A stretch of DNA of 7,028 bases. Origin: Promethearchaeota archaeon (GTDB lineage Archaea; Asgardarchaeota; Lokiarchaeia; Sigynarchaeales; SOKP01). The position numbers and the translations under genes are program-made. This document shows, piece after piece, positions 1 through 6,776 of this stretch. Within the stretch, counting starts at the first letter, position 1. Every line of letters starts with the position of its first letter. Below the pieces are notes generated by a model. It had not been told where the DNA came from and ran no database searches. It saw only the letters and a list, made by a program, of their open reading frames with translations. The DNA lies in contig JABXKC010000070.1 of the NCBI GenBank assembly GCA_013375495.1, positions 1 to 7,028 of the forward strand. Reading direction: 5' to 3'.

Positions 1-354
1 AAATATTATAATAATGATATCTATGAACAAATTCTAAGCTTATTAGATCTTTCAGGTCTAGAAATGGAAAACGTGTTTCGAGGGAGCTATCCTCCATGGG
101 AGCCCGATTTTAATTCTAAACTCCTGAAAATCGCTCAAAAAACATATAAGGATTTATATAATGAAGAAATAAATCTAATAATAATTCATGGAGGGTTGGA
201 AGCTACATTATTAATAGATAAAATTCCTGGAATTCAAGCAATAGCTTTCGGCGCTAATTCTAAAGGACTTCACTCTCCCAATGAGCGTTTAGAAATTAAA
301 TCAGTAGAAAGGACTTGGAATTTTTTGATAAACCTTCTAAAAAAACTAGACTAA
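1..354 (+). CDS. pepD: Xaa-His / aminoacyl-histidine dipeptidase (M20 family), C-terminal part, cut by left edge
   Basis: The reading frame is open from base 1 to the TAA at 352-354, giving 117 residues of a longer protein; PepD proteins are usually near 480 residues, so about three quarters lies outside the window. The ATG at 64 is internal, because the frame upstream of it is open and the protein family continues there. The visible part is the end of the catalytic domain of PepD-like metallopeptidases: a G-x-Y-P-x-W-x-P-x-x-x-S block around bases 82-117, an I-H-G-G-L-E block at 184-201, and an H-S-P-N-E-R block at 271-288 whose His matches the C-terminal metal ligand of the family. Known family role: cytosolic metal-dependent hydrolysis of dipeptides, including Xaa-His, in peptide recycling. 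The next gene begins 16-40 bp downstream on the same strand, so co-transcription is possible. The family assignment is firm; the exact substrate is not. Confidence 0.88.
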   Translation, partial: KYYNNDIYEQILSLLDLSGLEMENVFRGSYPPWEPDFNSKLLKIAQKTYKDLYNEEINLIIIHGGLEATLLIDKIPGIQAIAFGANSKGLHSPNERLEIKSVERTWNFLINLLKKLD

Positions 355-394
355 TTAAAAAAAACTTATCTTGAACCAATTTGTTTTGATAAAT

Positions 395-1126
395 ATGGAA
401 TTCACAAATCAGAGTAAAAAAAAAAACAAAGAGAAAATTCCCTTTGGAATGGTTCTTATCCCTGCCGGAGATTATATTATGGGAAAAGACAGTAATCAAG
501 AAGTTGATTATAGTCCAGCACACAAGATTCATATAGATTCATTTTATCTTGATATACATGAAGTAACAAATGAAGAGTATTATAAATTCTGTCAAGAAAC
601 ACAATATGAATTGCCTGAATATTGGGGAGTAGAAATCTTTCGTTCTGGATTGGAATTTCCAAAATATCCTGTCGTAGGTGTAAGTTGGTCGTTTGCAAAA
701 GAATATGCCGAATGGGCAGGGAAACGATTACCAACTGAAGGTGAATGGGAATTTGCTGCCAGAGGAGGGCTTATTGATAAAGATTTTCCAACAGGTAATG
801 ATTGGAATGTTCCATTAAGAAGAAATACACCAGGTAACGGTTGGAAAAATTTAATAGTTGAAGTTAAGAATTATGATTCAAATGCATATGGTTTATATAA
901 TATGTCATGTAATGTTTGGGAATGGGTAGAGGATATATATAATGAAAAATATTATAGTAAAAGTCCTAAAAACAACCCTAAAGGTCCAGAAAAGGGTGCT
1001 CTACGAGTTATTCGCGGTGGAAGTTGGCATTCTGGTGTAACGTGTAAAAAAGTGTATCATCGAAAAGCACTTCCTTCGAATTGGGTTGATTTTGCTGTAG
1101 GATTTCGCTGCGCCAAAGATCTTTAA
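395..1126 (+). CDS. Formylglycine-generating-enzyme (SUMF1/FGE-sulfatase) fold protein, probably not a canonical FGE
   Basis: This is a complete 243-residue protein if it starts at the ATG at 395. A TTG at 371 would add eight residues with no domain content, and neither start has a clear ribosome binding site, so I prefer ATG. After a Lys-rich, hydrophilic N-terminus (residues 8-14), with no signal peptide, the FGE-sulfatase domain fills the rest. It shows G-M-V-L-I-P-A-G (18-25), Y-L-D-x-x-E-V-T-N-E-E-Y (51-62), P-V-V-G-V-S-W (92-98), A-G-K-R-L-P-T-E-G-E-W-E-F-A-A-R-G-G (108-125), Y-G-L-Y-N-M-x-x-N-V-W-E-W-V (165-178), R-V-I-R-G-G-S-W (204-211) and G-F-R-C (236-239). True FGEs oxidise a sulfatase cysteine with a copper bound by two cysteines after the GGS motif. 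Here only one candidate (Cys217) is present and the first is Ser, and the usual Gly before N-V-W-E-W is Cys172. A non-oxidase or binding role is therefore more likely. No sulfatase is nearby. Family certain, function unknown. Confidence 0.87.
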   Translation: MEFTNQSKKKNKEKIPFGMVLIPAGDYIMGKDSNQEVDYSPAHKIHIDSFYLDIHEVTNEEYYKFCQETQYELPEYWGVEIFRSGLEFPKYPVVGVSWSFAKEYAEWAGKRLPTEGEWEFAARGGLIDKDFPTGNDWNVPLRRNTPGNGWKNLIVEVKNYDSNAYGLYNMSCNVWEWVEDIYNEKYYSKSPKNNPKGPEKGALRVIRGGSWHSGVTCKKVYHRKALPSNWVDFAVGFRCAKDL

Positions 1127-1154
1127 TAGTAATAAAGTAATGATATCTATTTTC

Positions 1155-1167
1155 AAATATATATACT
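1155..1167 (+). promoter_or_regulatory. Candidate TATA box for the trmO-like gene
   Basis: AAATATATATACT lies about 67 nt upstream of the ATG at 1228, inside the 101-bp gap after the FGE-fold gene. If it is an archaeal TATA box, transcription would start about 25 nt downstream (near 1187) with a leader of about 40 nt. A similar spacing is seen upstream of the activase gene on the other strand. The region is so AT-rich that the match alone is weak. Confidence 0.3.
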
Positions 1168-1227
1168 AATTTTGATAATTTTTCCTAGATTCGAAATTCT
1201 TTTTTAATATTAATTACCTAATTCCAT

Positions 1228-1734
1228 ATGGAAATCACAAATAGAGAAATCATTGATATTGATAAACGGAAATTTCCAGAGAAGATATGCTTTAAACCAA
1301 TTGGAATAATTCATACTCCATTTAAAACTCTTAAAGGCATCCCTATTCAATCATCGATGTCGAATGAAAAAGGTAGTATTGAAGTCTTTTTCGAATATCA
1401 ACCCGGGTTAAAAGATTTATCTGCTTTCTCTCACATGTATTGTTTATATTTTTTTGATATGGTAAAACTACCTGTTCCCCTTCAATCTAAGCCTTTTTTG
1501 GACAATCAATTAAAAGGTGTTTTTGCTATTCGAACCCCCTTCCGTCCAAATCCTATAGGTCTTTCGATCCTAGAGATACTAGACGTTAAAGAGAATAAAA
1601 TCGAAGTAAATAATGTTGATATTTTAGATAACACTCCTCTCCTAGATTTAAAGCCTTTTGTTTCACAGTTTGACAATATACAAACAACTAAAATTGGTTG
1701 GTTAAAAGATAAAATCAAGAATAAAGTTAGCTAA
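1228..1734 (+). CDS. trmO: tRNA (N6-threonylcarbamoyladenosine37-N6)-methyltransferase, TrmO/TsaA family
   Basis: This is a complete 168-residue protein starting at ATG 1228. The family (UPF0066/TsaA) is a small beta-barrel SAM-dependent methyltransferase; in E. coli TrmO converts t6A to m6t6A at position 37 of a Thr tRNA, in the cytosol. The diagnostic motifs are all present and in order: P-I-G-I-I-H-T-P-F (24-32), P-x-Q (39-41), G-S-I-E-V (49-53), F-S-H-M-Y (67-71), a G-V-F-A-I-R-T-P-F-R-P-N-P-I-G-L-S stretch (97-113) and D-x-x-D-N-T-P-L-L-D-L-K-P (131-143). The usual D-G-T-P-L-L-D-I-K-P-Y is D-N-T-P-L-L-D-L-K-P-F here, a mild variation. About 20 residues precede the first motif, slightly longer than usual; no later ATG lies before the domain. 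The gene ends 24 bp from the stop of the convergent activase gene, so the two transcripts probably overlap at their 3' ends. Activity on tRNA is inferred from the family; archaeal members could modify another tRNA or base. Confidence 0.92.
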   Translation: MEITNREIIDIDKRKFPEKICFKPIGIIHTPFKTLKGIPIQSSMSNEKGSIEVFFEYQPGLKDLSAFSHMYCLYFFDMVKLPVPLQSKPFLDNQLKGVFAIRTPFRPNPIGLSILEILDVKENKIEVNNVDILDNTPLLDLKPFVSQFDNIQTTKIGWLKDKIKNKVS

Positions 1735-1758
1735 AAAGTCTAAGTTATATTTACAAAT

Positions 1759-3165
1759 TTAAGATAATAATTCATTCTTCTTTTTTCGGACTCTGGTAGC
1801 TTGAATAGCAATTGTTTCAAGAAGCCTACGTTGATTTGTTGATATCCAAGGACCTTCGCAATCTATTGCAGCGTAGGGAATATCACTCTTGTTAGCTAAA
1901 GGGCGAATAATCGCTTGTGAGTTCATAGCGGGTTGACAATTAAAAGTGCCTAAATTTATTAAACCATCATAAATATCTTCCTTAATAGAATGTAAAAATC
2001 TCCCAGTTATTACTGGGGTTTCACTAAGACTATTTGAAGAAACATATTTATTTCCTTCTTCGAAGAGTTCAATAAAATCTATAAATGGGTCAAATAATAA
2101 TCCTGATTTTCTCATTATTCTTCGGAAAACTTTGCATTGTGAATTTAAGAAGTTTAAAGCGCTTTTATTCCTCTTTGCCCTTAAAACTTCTTTCCGTTCA
2201 TCTTCATCTAAAGCGGAAAAGTCAAGTAATTGTTCATTAAATTGTTCTTTTGGAGTGATAAATCCCTTTTTAAATCCGTATCTTATTGTACTTTCAGCTA
2301 AAATTAGGCTCATAGATTCTACTATATCAGCAACCTTCGTGATAATACCTCTTTCGAGAAAAAATTCTTCAATAGGATAATGATCAAACATTAAATTCAA
2401 ACCGCCAAAAATTAACACTTTTGGGGTTTCTTCAACTTTTAATTTAAGAGGTATTTTAGCTACCTCTTTCGCCCATTTTAGTAAGCCTGTATTTAATGTC
2501 TTTTTGCCTTCTCCCACACTATTTATAAATTCGCTTGTTAAATCTTCAAACCTCTCCAAAGCCTTAACCCTATTTTCAGCAACGCATTGTAAAGCATTTT
2601 TTACTTCGATAATATATTGTCCTAAGATAAAATTAATGTTTTCCCATGCTAATAAATCGCGATTCAAACCTAAATAATTGTTCGTATATTTAGGGAAAGC
2701 ACAAAAAATTGCATTCTTCAAATTTAACCTTTTTGCAAATGTCTCCCAAAGAACTGGCCATGCTCCATTCTGACATGGGCCGTGGTTATCGATTGGAGTT
2801 CGATAAATTGTGATTTCATTTTCATCTCTATATTCATTAATGTCCTTTAAAACGGCCCCTGCAATAGCTACACTCGCAAGACATTCTCTTCCAGAACATA
2901 TCTTTTTAGCATATTGTAAAGTAGAGGCATTAGTTTCTTTACTAATTCTTATTTTACGGTTATGTTTTTTAAATAAATCTTTAACAAGTCGTCTTCCATA
3001 TGGATTGCGAGGTTCTGGGTCGACGTATACTATTCTAGGATCGTTAAATTCAATCTTCTGGTCATCACTATCAATAATATATTTGCCATTTTCTGAAAAT
3101 CGAGCTTGCTTGATAAAATAATCTTTTTTGGTTTTCAAATTTCTAGATTGTTCAATTGCGGTCAT
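1759..3165 (-). CDS. C-terminal module of a long acyl-CoA dehydratase activase-related protein, encoded as a separate gene
   Basis: This 468-residue protein matches the C-terminal third of the long (about 1,400 residue) activase-related proteins of anaerobic bacteria. Conserved landmarks are C-S-G-R-E-C (90-95), corresponding to the S-G-K-E-C-x-P motif, H-G-P-C (128-131), corresponding to S-G-P-C-R-F-G, a helical central part (about 180-240 and 310-370), a V-L-I-F-G-G block (250-255), N-C-Q-P-A (409-413), corresponding to N-C-M-P, and a degenerate D-C-E-G-P end motif (435-439). Conserved Cys90, Cys95, Cys131 and Cys410 could ligate an iron-sulfur cluster; this is inference. Residues 1-75 form a charged linker. 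The ATG lies three bases beyond the TGA of the 985-residue gene, in the same frame, with no Shine-Dalgarno motif, so translation is probably by termination-reinitiation. It likely works as a subunit with that protein in ATP-driven low-potential electron transfer. The exact biochemical role of this module is not established in any family member I can name. Confidence 0.8.
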   Translation of the reverse strand: MTAIEQSRNLKTKKDYFIKQARFSENGKYIIDSDDQKIEFNDPRIVYVDPEPRNPYGRRLVKDLFKKHNRKIRISKETNASTLQYAKKICSGRECLASVAIAGAVLKDINEYRDENEITIYRTPIDNHGPCQNGAWPVLWETFAKRLNLKNAIFCAFPKYTNNYLGLNRDLLAWENINFILGQYIIEVKNALQCVAENRVKALERFEDLTSEFINSVGEGKKTLNTGLLKWAKEVAKIPLKLKVEETPKVLIFGGLNLMFDHYPIEEFFLERGIITKVADIVESMSLILAESTIRYGFKKGFITPKEQFNEQLLDFSALDEDERKEVLRAKRNKSALNFLNSQCKVFRRIMRKSGLLFDPFIDFIELFEEGNKYVSSNSLSETPVITGRFLHSIKEDIYDGLINLGTFNCQPAMNSQAIIRPLANKSDIPYAAIDCEGPWISTNQRRLLETIAIQATRVRKKKNELLS

Positions 3166-3168
3166 TTT

Positions 3169-6126
3169 TCAAACAGTTGTACTTAGATTTAATATGTTTT
3201 TCATATTTTTATTGATCTTTTGATGCTTTTCTTCAATAATATCTAGAAAAGCACCTACTCGTGTTTCAAAACCAGCATGGGCTGTATGTGAATCTATTTC
3301 TAGATAACAAAAAGTATGTCCTTCAAGCTGTTGCCGAAAATGATGATACATAGTGCCATCCGGACCACAAGAAAAGCAAGATACAAAACAAATGTATAAG
3401 TTAGGGTACTTTTTTACATATTCAATGGCATTATCGATCTCTTGGGTAAAACTCCATACATTTCTTGAATGATTTGATTCTCCATTTAGAAATGGTAACA
3501 AATCAGAAGGAATAGCATTATATCCTCTGCTAACAATCTTACGAGGGAGTGCAATATTAACATTTGGAGGATAGACAACATATGGTCTTCCAGCGATAAT
3601 CACTGACGGTTTGCGTAATAGATCCGTTAATTTTTTTTTACCAAATTCGTGATAAATTTCTCTGACCATCTTATAATGAGACAAGGCTACAAAACCTGCA
3701 TTTATTCCTATTTTGTTGTCTAATCCTAATATATTTGCAATTCTCGCAAATTCCTTTAAAGTAGTTTCAATATGTTCTTCTGAGATTCCAATATGCGGGG
3801 ATAATATCTTTGTCTTAAAATTTTCAAATGCTGCTCGGATGATGTCTGGAATTGTTGTAGTAGAAGGACATGTATATCCATGAATATAACCATTTGGAAT
3901 TTCCATTTCAATTACATGAGGCAATAAGATATAATCAACATTGCGAGTAATAAGATCATTTACTGCCCCATGAACTAATTCACAGGGATAGCATATAGGT
4001 GCTTTTGTTTTAGTATTGCCATTTTTTGAAGGATTTGATAAAACTACATTATAACCAAGTTCATTGATAAATTTGGTGTATAAAGGGAAGAGATTATGAG
4101 AAGTTAAAGCCATAGGTAAGCCTATTGTACCACGTGGATTCTTTAAATGGCGAGCCCCAAATTCCTTCATTATCATTTTATTCCTAAATTCTATAAGATC
4201 TTGACCCTCTTTTACTCTGGTACCTTTTTGGCGTAATAGTTTATATTTAGAGCATAATCCTCCAAATGGATAGACTTTTTCTCTTATCACAATTTTTTGA
4301 ATTTCGCAATTGTTTTCACAAGCTTTACATCTAAAAGTATCTTTAATTTGTATTTCCCCTTTAGAAAGATTTTTTAGCTTATAATTTTGTTCAGAGATAA
4401 TATTATTTTTTAATAGATCCCTAGTCATAAGAGCTGTACCTACAGCACCCATAAGTTCTGGATGTGCTGGTACAACTACTCTTCGATTTAAATGCGCTGC
4501 AATAGCTAAAGCAACAGATTTATTAAGAGCCACACCACCAAGGAATAGAAGTGTTTCTCCTATTTGACGAGGTCCAACAATTCGTGAAATATAATTATCA
4601 GCAATGGAATATACTAAACCAGCAATAACATCTTCCGTTTTTGCTCCTTGTTGAAGAGCGTTCCTTAAATCTGTATTGATAAATGCCGCACAACGCTCAC
4701 CAAATGCTATTGGTTGAGTACTTTTAATTGCTATATCACTGATTTCTTCTACTGCTATACCCATGTCGACAGACGCAGATTCTTCAAGAAAACTTCCAGT
4801 TCCAGCTGAGCAACCTTCGTTCATTGCATAATCAATTGGCACACTTTTTAGAAATGATATAAACTTTGAATCTTGTCCTCCTATTTCAAATACTGTATCT
4901 ACATTCGGAAGTTCTTCTGTAGCTGCTCTTGCATGTGCTAGTATCTCATTAAAACTTCGACAATTGTTTAAATATACTGATACCATTTCTCTAGCTGAAC
5001 CCGTCACCCCTGATTGAATTATTTTAATAGTATTATCTCCTATTTGTTCCTTAATTTTTTTAAGACAATTTTTTGTAGCTAATATTGGATTACCTAATGT
5101 TCTTAAATACACACTTGCACCAATTGAATCATCAGCAACGTTAAATAATACTGCTTTTGTAGTTGTTGAACCAGCATCGATTCCGAGGATATATTTTCCT
5201 CCTGCCCTTATTTCTATTTTATTATCGATATTAGCACGATAATCTAGGAGATGATCTGCTTTATTTAGTGGATCATATGATTCAAACTCACCCTTCGATA
5301 ATTTAAACAATTCTTCGGGACTTTTAATGGATTCAGATAATTCAGAGGCAAATAGTGATGCTCCAAATACTTCAAGGTAAGGACTTTCAGGTAAGACTTT
5401 AATCTCTGAATCTCGTCGAAATCTTGATAGGTTCTCAATAAAAATTTTATTTAAAGCTACACCTCCAGATATTACAATTAATTTTGTAGACCATTGAGTT
5501 GCTTCTATCATTTCACCAACTTTTCTTGCTAAATCAGAGATTAGAGTTTTTACAATATCTTCAGGTTTACACTCACCCTTATTTAGTTTATGAGTAGCAT
5601 CCGATTTACAGTGAACTGAACATCTTGTTGCCAATGGAGTGAATTTGCCATTTAAACTCGCTTCAATTCCTTCTTCAATCGATAATCCCATCCTTTGAAG
5701 TTGTTGAACAATGAATTCACCTGTACCCGCAGCACATTTCGAAGTTGAGATAATGTTTTTTATTATACCATTTTTCATAGGATAAACACTAAATGTTTCT
5801 CCACCAAGAGAGAGTAAAATGTCTGGTTTCAGATTATAGAAAGATAACGCTTTTTCTAAACATTCCACTTCTGAAATATATGGAAAATTAAGAAAACTAC
5901 ACGTAGCTTGACCTGTTATTACGATTTTCGAATTTTTATCAACATTATATCTTTTAAATATATCTACTATTTTTTTTTTAGGATAACCTTCGTGACGTAC
6001 AACCTCACTAGCTACTACGCCATCAATAGTTCTACGAACCCACTTTACTGAAACAGCTCCAATCTCTAATCCTTCAAAATTTTGAAATTCCCTTTTCTCT
6101 ATCCCAGTAAGACTCCGATTTGACAT
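3169..6126 (-). CDS. Double-ASKHA acyl-CoA dehydratase/benzoyl-CoA reductase-type activase with DUF2229 module
   Basis: This 985-residue cytosolic protein has two BcrA/HgdC-type ATPase domains. Domain 1 (about 18-262) has a degenerate phosphate loop (E-I-G-A-V-S-V-K-W, 21-29; G-G-E-T-F-S, 108-113) but keeps the cluster cysteines in K-C-A-A-G-T-G (Cys131) and R-C-S-V-H-C (Cys169) and the loop G-G-V-A-L-N (221-226). Domain 2 (about 312-570) is intact: D-A-G-S-T-T-T-K (317-324), G-G-Q-D-S-K (416-421), G-C-S-A-G-T-G (Cys439), E-R-C-A-A-F (Cys479) and G-G-V-A-L-N (530-535). A four-Cys motif follows (Cys600, 603, 607, 625), then DUF2229 (about 665-760, with C-Y-P-C at 712-715) and a terminal Rossmann-like part with G-R-P-Y (846-849), S-C-G-P-D (919-923) and E-T-R-V (954-957). 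HgdC-type activases are homodimers sharing one [4Fe-4S] cluster between two cysteines per subunit and use ATP to drive single low-potential electron transfer; here the pair of domains could do this within one chain. The partner is not in the window. The ATG at 6126 is the first of the frame; no ribosome binding site is seen. Confidence 0.92.
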   Translation of the reverse strand: MSNRSLTGIEKREFQNFEGLEIGAVSVKWVRRTIDGVVASEVVRHEGYPKKKIVDIFKRYNVDKNSKIVITGQATCSFLNFPYISEVECLEKALSFYNLKPDILLSLGGETFSVYPMKNGIIKNIISTSKCAAGTGEFIVQQLQRMGLSIEEGIEASLNGKFTPLATRCSVHCKSDATHKLNKGECKPEDIVKTLISDLARKVGEMIEATQWSTKLIVISGGVALNKIFIENLSRFRRDSEIKVLPESPYLEVFGASLFASELSESIKSPEELFKLSKGEFESYDPLNKADHLLDYRANIDNKIEIRAGGKYILGIDAGSTTTKAVLFNVADDSIGASVYLRTLGNPILATKNCLKKIKEQIGDNTIKIIQSGVTGSAREMVSVYLNNCRSFNEILAHARAATEELPNVDTVFEIGGQDSKFISFLKSVPIDYAMNEGCSAGTGSFLEESASVDMGIAVEEISDIAIKSTQPIAFGERCAAFINTDLRNALQQGAKTEDVIAGLVYSIADNYISRIVGPRQIGETLLFLGGVALNKSVALAIAAHLNRRVVVPAHPELMGAVGTALMTRDLLKNNIISEQNYKLKNLSKGEIQIKDTFRCKACENNCEIQKIVIREKVYPFGGLCSKYKLLRQKGTRVKEGQDLIEFRNKMIMKEFGARHLKNPRGTIGLPMALTSHNLFPLYTKFINELGYNVVLSNPSKNGNTKTKAPICYPCELVHGAVNDLITRNVDYILLPHVIEMEIPNGYIHGYTCPSTTTIPDIIRAAFENFKTKILSPHIGISEEHIETTLKEFARIANILGLDNKIGINAGFVALSHYKMVREIYHEFGKKKLTDLLRKPSVIIAGRPYVVYPPNVNIALPRKIVSRGYNAIPSDLLPFLNGESNHSRNVWSFTQEIDNAIEYVKKYPNLYICFVSCFSCGPDGTMYHHFRQQLEGHTFCYLEIDSHTAHAGFETRVGAFLDIIEEKHQKINKNMKNILNLSTTV

Positions 6127-6187
6127 TTTTTTACTTTTACTTAGATATAGATCGATTTGAATAAATAAGAGAATAAAATTATAACTA

Positions 6188-6197
6188 GATATTTAAA
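6188..6197 (-). promoter_or_regulatory. Candidate TATA box for the activase operon
   Basis: The minus strand reads TTTAAATATC about 67 nt upstream of the activase ATG at 6126, in otherwise non-coding DNA. Archaeal TATA boxes have this form. A start near 6167 would leave a leader of about 40 nt without a ribosome binding motif. The surrounding 287 bp is very AT-rich, so other TATA-like strings exist (for example near 6305-6315). Confidence 0.35.
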
Positions 6198-6321
6198 CAT
6201 TTTACCACGAAAAATACGATGACTGATATTATTCGATTAAGCTCGTTAGAACTTATACAGTCCCCAATAGATTAAACAAAAAATTTTTCTTTATCGGTGA
6301 AAGATTTTTAAATAAAACTAA

Positions 6322-6350
6322 TTATTAAAAAATTAATTCATTTTTAATAA
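6322..6350. repeat. Perfect 10-bp AT-only inverted repeat in the intergenic region
   Basis: TTATTAAAAA at 6322-6331 and its exact reverse complement TTTTTAATAA at 6341-6350 flank a 9-base spacer. The element sits between the truncated activase-like ORF (stop at 6414) and the activase promoter region. It could be an operator, part of a U-rich termination signal for the upstream transcript, or a chance product of AT-rich DNA. The stem contains no G or C, so it would be a weak RNA hairpin. Confidence 0.4.
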
Positions 6351-6398
6351 AAAAAGAATACAGCTCTTTTTAGTTTATTATAGAATGTGATAATAAAT

Positions 6399-6416
6399 TG
6401 AACGAACATTCATTCA
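6399..6416. repeat. Imperfect 18-bp palindrome overlapping the stop codon of the upstream ORF
   Basis: TGAACGAACATTCATTCA is two 9-base half-sites that match as inverted copies at 7 of 9 positions. It includes the TGA stop (minus strand, 6416-6414) of the short activase-like ORF. A dimeric regulator could bind such a site, but there is no second copy in the window and no regulator gene. Chance is a fair alternative. Confidence 0.2.
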
Positions 6417-6776
6417 TAAAGTTTTGATAGCAGAAGTTTTTTTTAAATCTAAGGCTAATTTTTTTTTCTTACGGCGTACCACTTCGACAAAACTCTCTAC
6501 TCTCGTTAAAAGCCCTGATTCTCCAGAATGTTCATCCATCGTGATTTCTAAGAAAGGTAGTCCTACAACCTTCATATCCCTCATAATTAATTCAGAAATA
6601 AGGCTATCTGGACCACAAGCAAAACTTATAAGGAAAATAACTCCATCAATCTCACCACGCCCCTTTGTAAGAAAGTATCTAATAGATTGCATTATTTCCT
6701 CTTCATATAGCCTCTCAAAGGTTAAAAAGAGATCCGATACCAAAAAACGAATTTCTTGAAAAAAACTCGAGTCCAT
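6414..6776 (-). CDS. Short DUF2229/activase-related C-terminal fragment, probably a truncated or frameshifted gene
   Basis: This ORF of up to 120 residues carries only the last part of a DUF2229-type activase-related protein. It has D-G-V-I-F-L-I-S-F-A-C-G-P-D (44-57), L-P-F-L-E-I-T-M-D-E-H-S-G-E-S-G (73-88) and L-T-R-V-E-S-F (90-96), then a Lys-rich tail (101-106). Family members with this ending are usually about 330 residues or more. The preceding G-x-P-Y-x-x-Y block, which the 985-residue protein keeps at its residues 846-852, is missing, as is the whole N-terminal C-x-P-x-x-x-x-x-G-H region. The frame is closed just upstream by TAG. The ORF overlaps the edge ORF by 62 bases in another frame, across runs of seven and six T on the coding strand. 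A downstream ATG at 6692 follows a GAGG-like sequence and could give a 92-residue protein. It may be a deletion remnant, one half of a frameshifted gene, or a small free-standing domain. Homology is clear; integrity is not. Confidence 0.6.
   Translation of the reverse strand: MDSSFFQEIRFLVSDLFLTFERLYEEEIMQSIRYFLTKGRGEIDGVIFLISFACGPDSLISELIMRDMKVVGLPFLEITMDEHSGESGLLTRVESFVEVVRRKKKKLALDLKKTSAIKTL

Noticed and set aside
371..397. TTG at 371 as the start of the FGE-fold gene
   Set aside because: An in-frame ATG follows eight codons later, before the domain, and the extra residues show no conserved content; neither start has a ribosome binding site, so the ATG is preferred.
12..1150. 13-base direct repeat taatgatatctat at 12-24 and 1138-1150
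   Set aside because: One copy is inside the pepD coding region, and in AT-rich DNA of this length a match of this size is expected by chance.
1735..1790. Intrinsic terminator between the convergent genes
   Set aside because: There are T-rich runs on both strands but no GC-containing hairpin, and U-runs are too common in this AT-rich DNA to call.
2132..3121. Plus-strand ORFs of 82 and 103 codons opposite the 468-residue gene
   Set aside because: Their products are low-complexity Ser/Leu-rich translations antisense to a well-conserved coding region, so they are shadows.
3169..3171. TGA as a selenocysteine codon within one long protein
   Set aside because: The position is in a poorly conserved linker, no catalytic Cys is expected there, an ATG follows at once, and I see no SECIS-like hairpin; a true stop is simpler.
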